Assembly (NCBI GenBank): GCA_046328715.1
Contig: JAXLWB010000022.1
Span: 62,001 to 126,000, forward strand
Direction of reading: 5' to 3'
Length of the DNA: 64,000 bases
Origin: JAXLWB01 sp046328715
GTDB taxonomy: Bacteria > Chloroflexota > Anaerolineae > Caldilineales > Caldilineaceae
Positions 61,190-64,000 of this stretch are shown piece after piece. The position numbers and the translations under genes are program-made. The notes under the pieces were generated by a model that did not search any database, was not told where the DNA came from, and was given only the letters and a program-made list of their open reading frames with translations. Numbering within the stretch: the stretch's first letter is position 1; each line of letters begins with the position of its first letter.

Positions 61190-61247
61190 TTGTGAATGAC
61201 AAATGGTGCATTATAACGCGCAACTTGCCATTCGCAACTTGTAATCT
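61190..61247. repeat. Iterated words in divergent RDD/SpoIIM gap
   Basis: The gap carries gaattgtgaatgacaaatgg and cgcaacttgccattcgcaacttgtaatc, the CGCAATT/CTTGC word type seen near 41575-41640. It overlaps the region where the promoters of the two divergent genes should be. Confidence 0.5.
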
Positions 61248-62240
61248 ATGGATGCTGATCAATTTGCCCAGCAGCGGCGCGCCACCTGGCAGCAATTGGA
61301 AACTCTGGTACAACAGGCCACGACCCGGCCACGCTCGCTTTCGGCAACACAATTGCGCGAGATGGGCCGTCTCTATCGCATTGTAACATCAGATTTAGCC
61401 CTGGCACAGCGCGATTTGGCCAATCGTCCGCTGACGGCCTATCTAAATCAGCTCGTCGGACGATCCCATGTCGCTATCTATCGTAGTGACCCACTCAGTT
61501 GGCGATCCTTAGTACGTTTCTTTACACAAACCTTTCCGCAATTATACCGCGAGATCTTGCCATACACTACAATTGCTTTTCTCTTGTTTGTAATGACAGG
61601 TCTGATCGCTTTTTTCATCGTCTGGTGGCATCCTGAAACCATCTACACGATTGAGGGTGAGGGGATCGCTGGCTTGGTGCGTGAGGTAGAAGAGGGTAAA
61701 CTGTGGACCGAGATTTCCCCGAGTGCACGTTCCGCTGCTTCGAGCATGATTCTAACCAACAATATCCAAGTTATGATTCTAACCTGGGCCGGAGGCATTA
61801 CTGCGGGGCTATTGACGCTTTGGGTAATCCTAAGCAATGGGTTACATTTGGGGGCAATTTTTGGTTTGTTGCAGGTTCATGGCCTCAGTTCGGGTCTGGC
61901 GGAGTTTGTTGTAGCGCATGGGTTTATTGAATTGAGCGTCATTTTTATGGCGGGTGGCTGTGGATTTTACATGGCCGATGCACTTTGGCGACCCGGCTTG
62001 CTCAGCCGGCGCGAGGCGCTGACCAAGCGGGCTCGAATTTGTGTGCAACTAATCCTGGGCAGCGCGCCGTTGCTGGTGATCGCAGGTTTGATCGAGGGCT
62101 TCATTAGCCCAAGTTCGCTCCATTGGAGCCTGAAACTTGCGATTGGTTTGGCAACAGGAATCGCGTTGCATGGGTACTGGTTGCGTTGGGGAAAGCAAAA
62201 CAAGAATGAAGACTTACTTTTACGAACGAACGGCCTATAA
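61248..62240 (+). CDS. SpoIIM (DUF95) family membrane protein
   Basis: A 330-residue protein with a soluble N-terminal ~100 residues (DADQFAQQRRATWQQLETLVQQ..., AQRDLANRPLTAYLNQLVGRSH) and a C-terminal stage II sporulation protein M domain of 5-6 membrane helices (EILPYTTIAFLLFVMTGLIAFFIVW, LTNNIQVMILTWAGGITAGLLTLWVIL, HGFIELSVIFMAGGCGFYMADAL). This organism is probably not a spore former; such SpoIIM-RDD pairs are widespread. The usual MoxR and DUF58 partners are not in the window. It overlaps the next gene by 35 bp. Confidence 0.88.
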   Translation: MDADQFAQQRRATWQQLETLVQQATTRPRSLSATQLREMGRLYRIVTSDLALAQRDLANRPLTAYLNQLVGRSHVAIYRSDPLSWRSLVRFFTQTFPQLYREILPYTTIAFLLFVMTGLIAFFIVWWHPETIYTIEGEGIAGLVREVEEGKLWTEISPSARSAASSMILTNNIQVMILTWAGGITAGLLTLWVILSNGLHLGAIFGLLQVHGLSSGLAEFVVAHGFIELSVIFMAGGCGFYMADALWRPGLLSRREALTKRARICVQLILGSAPLLVIAGLIEGFISPSSLHWSLKLAIGLATGIALHGYWLRWGKQNKNEDLLLRTNGL

Positions 62241-62916
62241 GCTTTCCGAACAACCGGTTCCGAATTGTTTTCTGGCGTTGGATGACCATTTTGATGTGAC
62301 AGTGATGATAGAACGGCCTAGCACTACCCCCGTGCCTGTGCTTCTGGCCGAAAGCGTCTGTGCGCGCATGGCTGACGTTGAGATGTACGCCTTTCTTGTC
62401 GAGGACACACGAAAACGCCACCTGCTTGAAAAAGGGGGCGAGACCAAAGCCGCCATCCTAACCCGTTCGTTTTTGATCGGCTATCTCGGGGCAGTCCACA
62501 GTTTTCTGGAAAGTTGTGCTTCGACCTTGGTGATTCTCTACGATCTGCCCCTGCGCCCTGGCGAACGCAGTTTTGTCAATCCAGAATTTTGGCAACATTT
62601 TGTTGGGCGGGTGCCCAATGTACAGCGACGCTATCATCCGATGCGCCTCTTTTTCAACGAAGTGGCGCGCTGGTGCGACGAAACAACCAACCGCATTCCG
62701 CCGCTACAAGTCAACCACAATCATTTTGGACTCTACCCCGCCCGCGATTCGCACCTGCGTGTGGTAGATGACAACAACGCCGATATAGCCCAATTGGGTG
62801 GCGATCAACTGCGCGTCCATTGGATCGACGCCCAAGAGCTTCATCAACGTTGGAAGACAAATCTGCTCATGCTATGCGAGAAAATCTGCCAGGATATTCG
62901 TACCGCCAGCGGATAG
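62206..62916 (+). CDS. Uncharacterised protein overlapping SpoIIM gene
   Basis: A 236-residue soluble protein starting at 62206 (MKTYFYERTAYKL), within the end of the spoIIM-like gene, which suggests translational coupling. It has no membrane segment. It looks like a mixed alpha/beta domain with conserved-looking blocks (HFDVTVMIERPST, AHSFLESCASTLVILYDLPLR near the middle, LQVNHNHFGLYPARD, RVHWIDAQELHQRW). I do not recognise a family. Its link to the RDD/SpoIIM pair suggests a common complex. Confidence 0.68.
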   Translation: MKTYFYERTAYKLSEQPVPNCFLALDDHFDVTVMIERPSTTPVPVLLAESVCARMADVEMYAFLVEDTRKRHLLEKGGETKAAILTRSFLIGYLGAVHSFLESCASTLVILYDLPLRPGERSFVNPEFWQHFVGRVPNVQRRYHPMRLFFNEVARWCDETTNRIPPLQVNHNHFGLYPARDSHLRVVDDNNADIAQLGGDQLRVHWIDAQELHQRWKTNLLMLCEKICQDIRTASG

Positions 62917-63042
62917 GCGGTGCAACGCAGCAACAAGACAAGATTGAGAAATGAAATTATCGATTAGTGAACCTTCCCACTTTCATTTTCTCTAGAATAT
63001 TTTATAGTGGATCTATGACAGACCACAGGGTATAACAAATCA

Positions 63043-63759
63043 ATGGCTAAAGCTAACGAAAAGAGCAAACTCAACGATAAACAAAAGCTTCTGACATCAG
63101 CGCACGAAGATTATGTCAAAGCGATCTACTCGCTTGAGGCACGTGGGGTTGAGGTAAACAATTCGGCATTAGCCGCCGAGTTAAATATCTCACCCGCTTC
63201 GACCACCAATATGGTCAAAAAGTTAGATGAATTAGGACTTGTCACCTATACACCCTACCAAAGCATCACCTTGACTGAGTCCGGGCAGAAGGTAGCGTTG
63301 GAAGTATTACGTCACCACCGCCTGATTGAATTGTATCTGCATGAGCGCCTGAACTTACCCTGGGAACAGATTCACGAAGAAGCGGAAAAACTTGAGCATG
63401 TGTTGAGTGATGCGTTGGAAGATGCCATGTCGGCAGCCTTGGGTAACCCAACCATTGACCCACATGGAGACCCGATTCCGACCAAAGAAGGCTATATTGA
63501 ACCAAGCGTTGGAATTTCCTTAACGCGGGCACAGCCAAATCATCCTTACCGTCTCGTACGTGTGTTAATGCAGGATGCGGAACGACTTAGCTATCTAGGT
63601 TCGTTAGGATTATATCCGGGTTCGCAGGTGATGTTGCTGAAGCAGTCACCCTTTGCTGGCCCGTTAATCATTGAGGTTGCCGGTGAACATCATGCCCTGG
63701 CCCATGAAATGGCCGAAAAACTGCTTGTCGCAGAAGTGAATGATGCGACAATGAATTGA
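63043..63759 (+). CDS. DtxR/MntR family metal-dependent regulator
   Basis: A 238-residue regulator. The N-terminal winged helix (AHEDYVKAIYSLEARGVEVNNSALAAELNISPASTTNMVKKLDELGLVTY) and dimerisation domain (HHRLIELYLHERLNLPWEQIHEEAEKLEHVLSDALEDAM) hold the metal ligands of the family (His/Glu set), and the C-terminal ~80 residues form an SH3-like FeoA domain (SYLGSLGLYPGSQVMLLKQSPFAGPL). It should repress metal-uptake genes when Fe(II) or Mn(II) is plentiful. The partial gene that follows may be a target. ATG at 63043 follows a possible TATAGT -10 box at 63003-63008. Confidence 0.9.
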   Translation: MAKANEKSKLNDKQKLLTSAHEDYVKAIYSLEARGVEVNNSALAAELNISPASTTNMVKKLDELGLVTYTPYQSITLTESGQKVALEVLRHHRLIELYLHERLNLPWEQIHEEAEKLEHVLSDALEDAMSAALGNPTIDPHGDPIPTKEGYIEPSVGISLTRAQPNHPYRLVRVLMQDAERLSYLGSLGLYPGSQVMLLKQSPFAGPLIIEVAGEHHALAHEMAEKLLVAEVNDATMN

Positions 63760-63883
63760 CAAAGCGATTCTCCATAGTTTTTCCTTACAAAATACTTATT
63801 GCTGGCGAAAATTGCGCAATTTGGCTGTAAGAGTTAAAGTAAGCTTTCCTACCCAAGATTAGTGCTTCAGAGAGAGAAATGTT

Positions 63884-64000
63884 ATGTCGAGTGCCCCAGA
63901 CCACATTACTGATGAAGGCAGCCAGCGTTATGTAAATCGGTTTCCGAATCTTGCAACAGACCATTTCCGGCTCCGTTACGGTGTCTGGTTTAGCAGCATC
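63884..64000 (+). CDS. Start of an unidentified gene (3' partial)
   Basis: An ATG at 63884, preceded by agagagaa, opens a frame of 39 codons that runs off the end of the window (MSSAPDHITDEGSQRYVNRF...). There is no recognisable domain yet. Its position after a DtxR/MntR gene is compatible with a metal-related role, but nothing in the visible sequence supports that. Confidence 0.5.
   Translation, partial: MSSAPDHITDEGSQRYVNRFPNLATDHFRLRYGVWFSSI

Noticed and set aside
61248..62240. Evidence for endospore formation from a SpoIIM-like gene
   Set aside because: SpoIIM/DUF95 proteins are common in non-sporulating bacteria next to RDD proteins, and no other sporulation gene is present.

Overview
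The window looks like a chromosomal segment of a Chloroflexota bacterium (Anaerolineae/Caldilineae-like). This is an inference from gene content: LplB/YtcP-type sugar permeases, many enolase-superfamily acid-sugar dehydratases, RraA and DUF4432 genes, DUF4058, RDD/SpoIIM and RqcH, and a mid-range base composition. No rRNA or phylogenetic marker is present to prove it. There is no sign of phage, plasmid, integrase or CRISPR.

Layout. 1-6237 is a forward acid-sugar cluster: the end of a PhyH-HEAT fusion, an uncharacterised protein, an amidohydrolase lactonase, an SDR dehydrogenase, an enolase-superfamily dehydratase, RidA and a RraA-like protein, several joined by 4-base ATGA overlaps. A divergent GntR/FCD repressor (6351-7031) and a 19-bp perfect palindrome separate it from a sugar ABC importer (7131-10585) that has two permeases and a lipoprotein binding protein but no ATPase. 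10898-23133 continues carbohydrate metabolism: a large probable alpha/alpha-toroid protein, a second dehydratase, a KDG-aldolase-like DHDPS protein, an aldo/keto reductase, an MFS carrier, an SMP-30 lactonase, a sialidase-like protein and a Gfo/Idh/MocA oxidoreductase. 23179-26827 has a PhyH dioxygenase, a gamma-glutamyltransferase and another Gfo/Idh/MocA gene. Together these suggest uptake of plant- or algal-type sugars followed by non-phosphorylative oxidation: dehydrogenase, lactonase, dehydratase, aldolase.

27165-29245 is a small ECF sigma-factor unit with a long repetitive protein of unknown function. 29381-36254 (minus strand) carries a probable heterodimeric ABC exporter with one degenerate ATP site, a class-V aminotransferase, a canonical RraA and a DUF4432 epimerase-like protein. 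36411-45485 is mixed: recX, an uncharacterised protein, a third dehydratase, a methyltransferase, an orphan TPP-domain subunit, a TMEM175-like channel, a phosphoesterase, a ParB-fold protein and a stand-alone gyrase-A C-terminal beta-pinwheel. 45618-63759 is mostly housekeeping and envelope: membrane-anchored lytic transglycosylase, SanA/YdcF, a split DUF35 pair, a lipoprotein peptidase beside a NatAB-type exporter, a GNAT enzyme, RqcH, tRNA-Leu(UAA), a LysM/L,D-transpeptidase, RadC, RDD and SpoIIM proteins, and a DtxR/MntR regulator.

The most unusual feature is not a gene. About twenty gaps hold hairpins whose two arms are made of a short word repeated several times, the word differing between gaps (CAGTAGGACAGTG, GATGCGTGAAACGT, GAGATTGG, GACAAGAAGTC, CTGCCACT and others). 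They sit at gene ends, and at least ten coding sequences take their stop codon from the repeat. A 93-bp MITE-like element with terminal inverted repeats and flanking direct repeats (47614-47724) and two elements sharing AAAGTGTG outer arms add to the repeat content.
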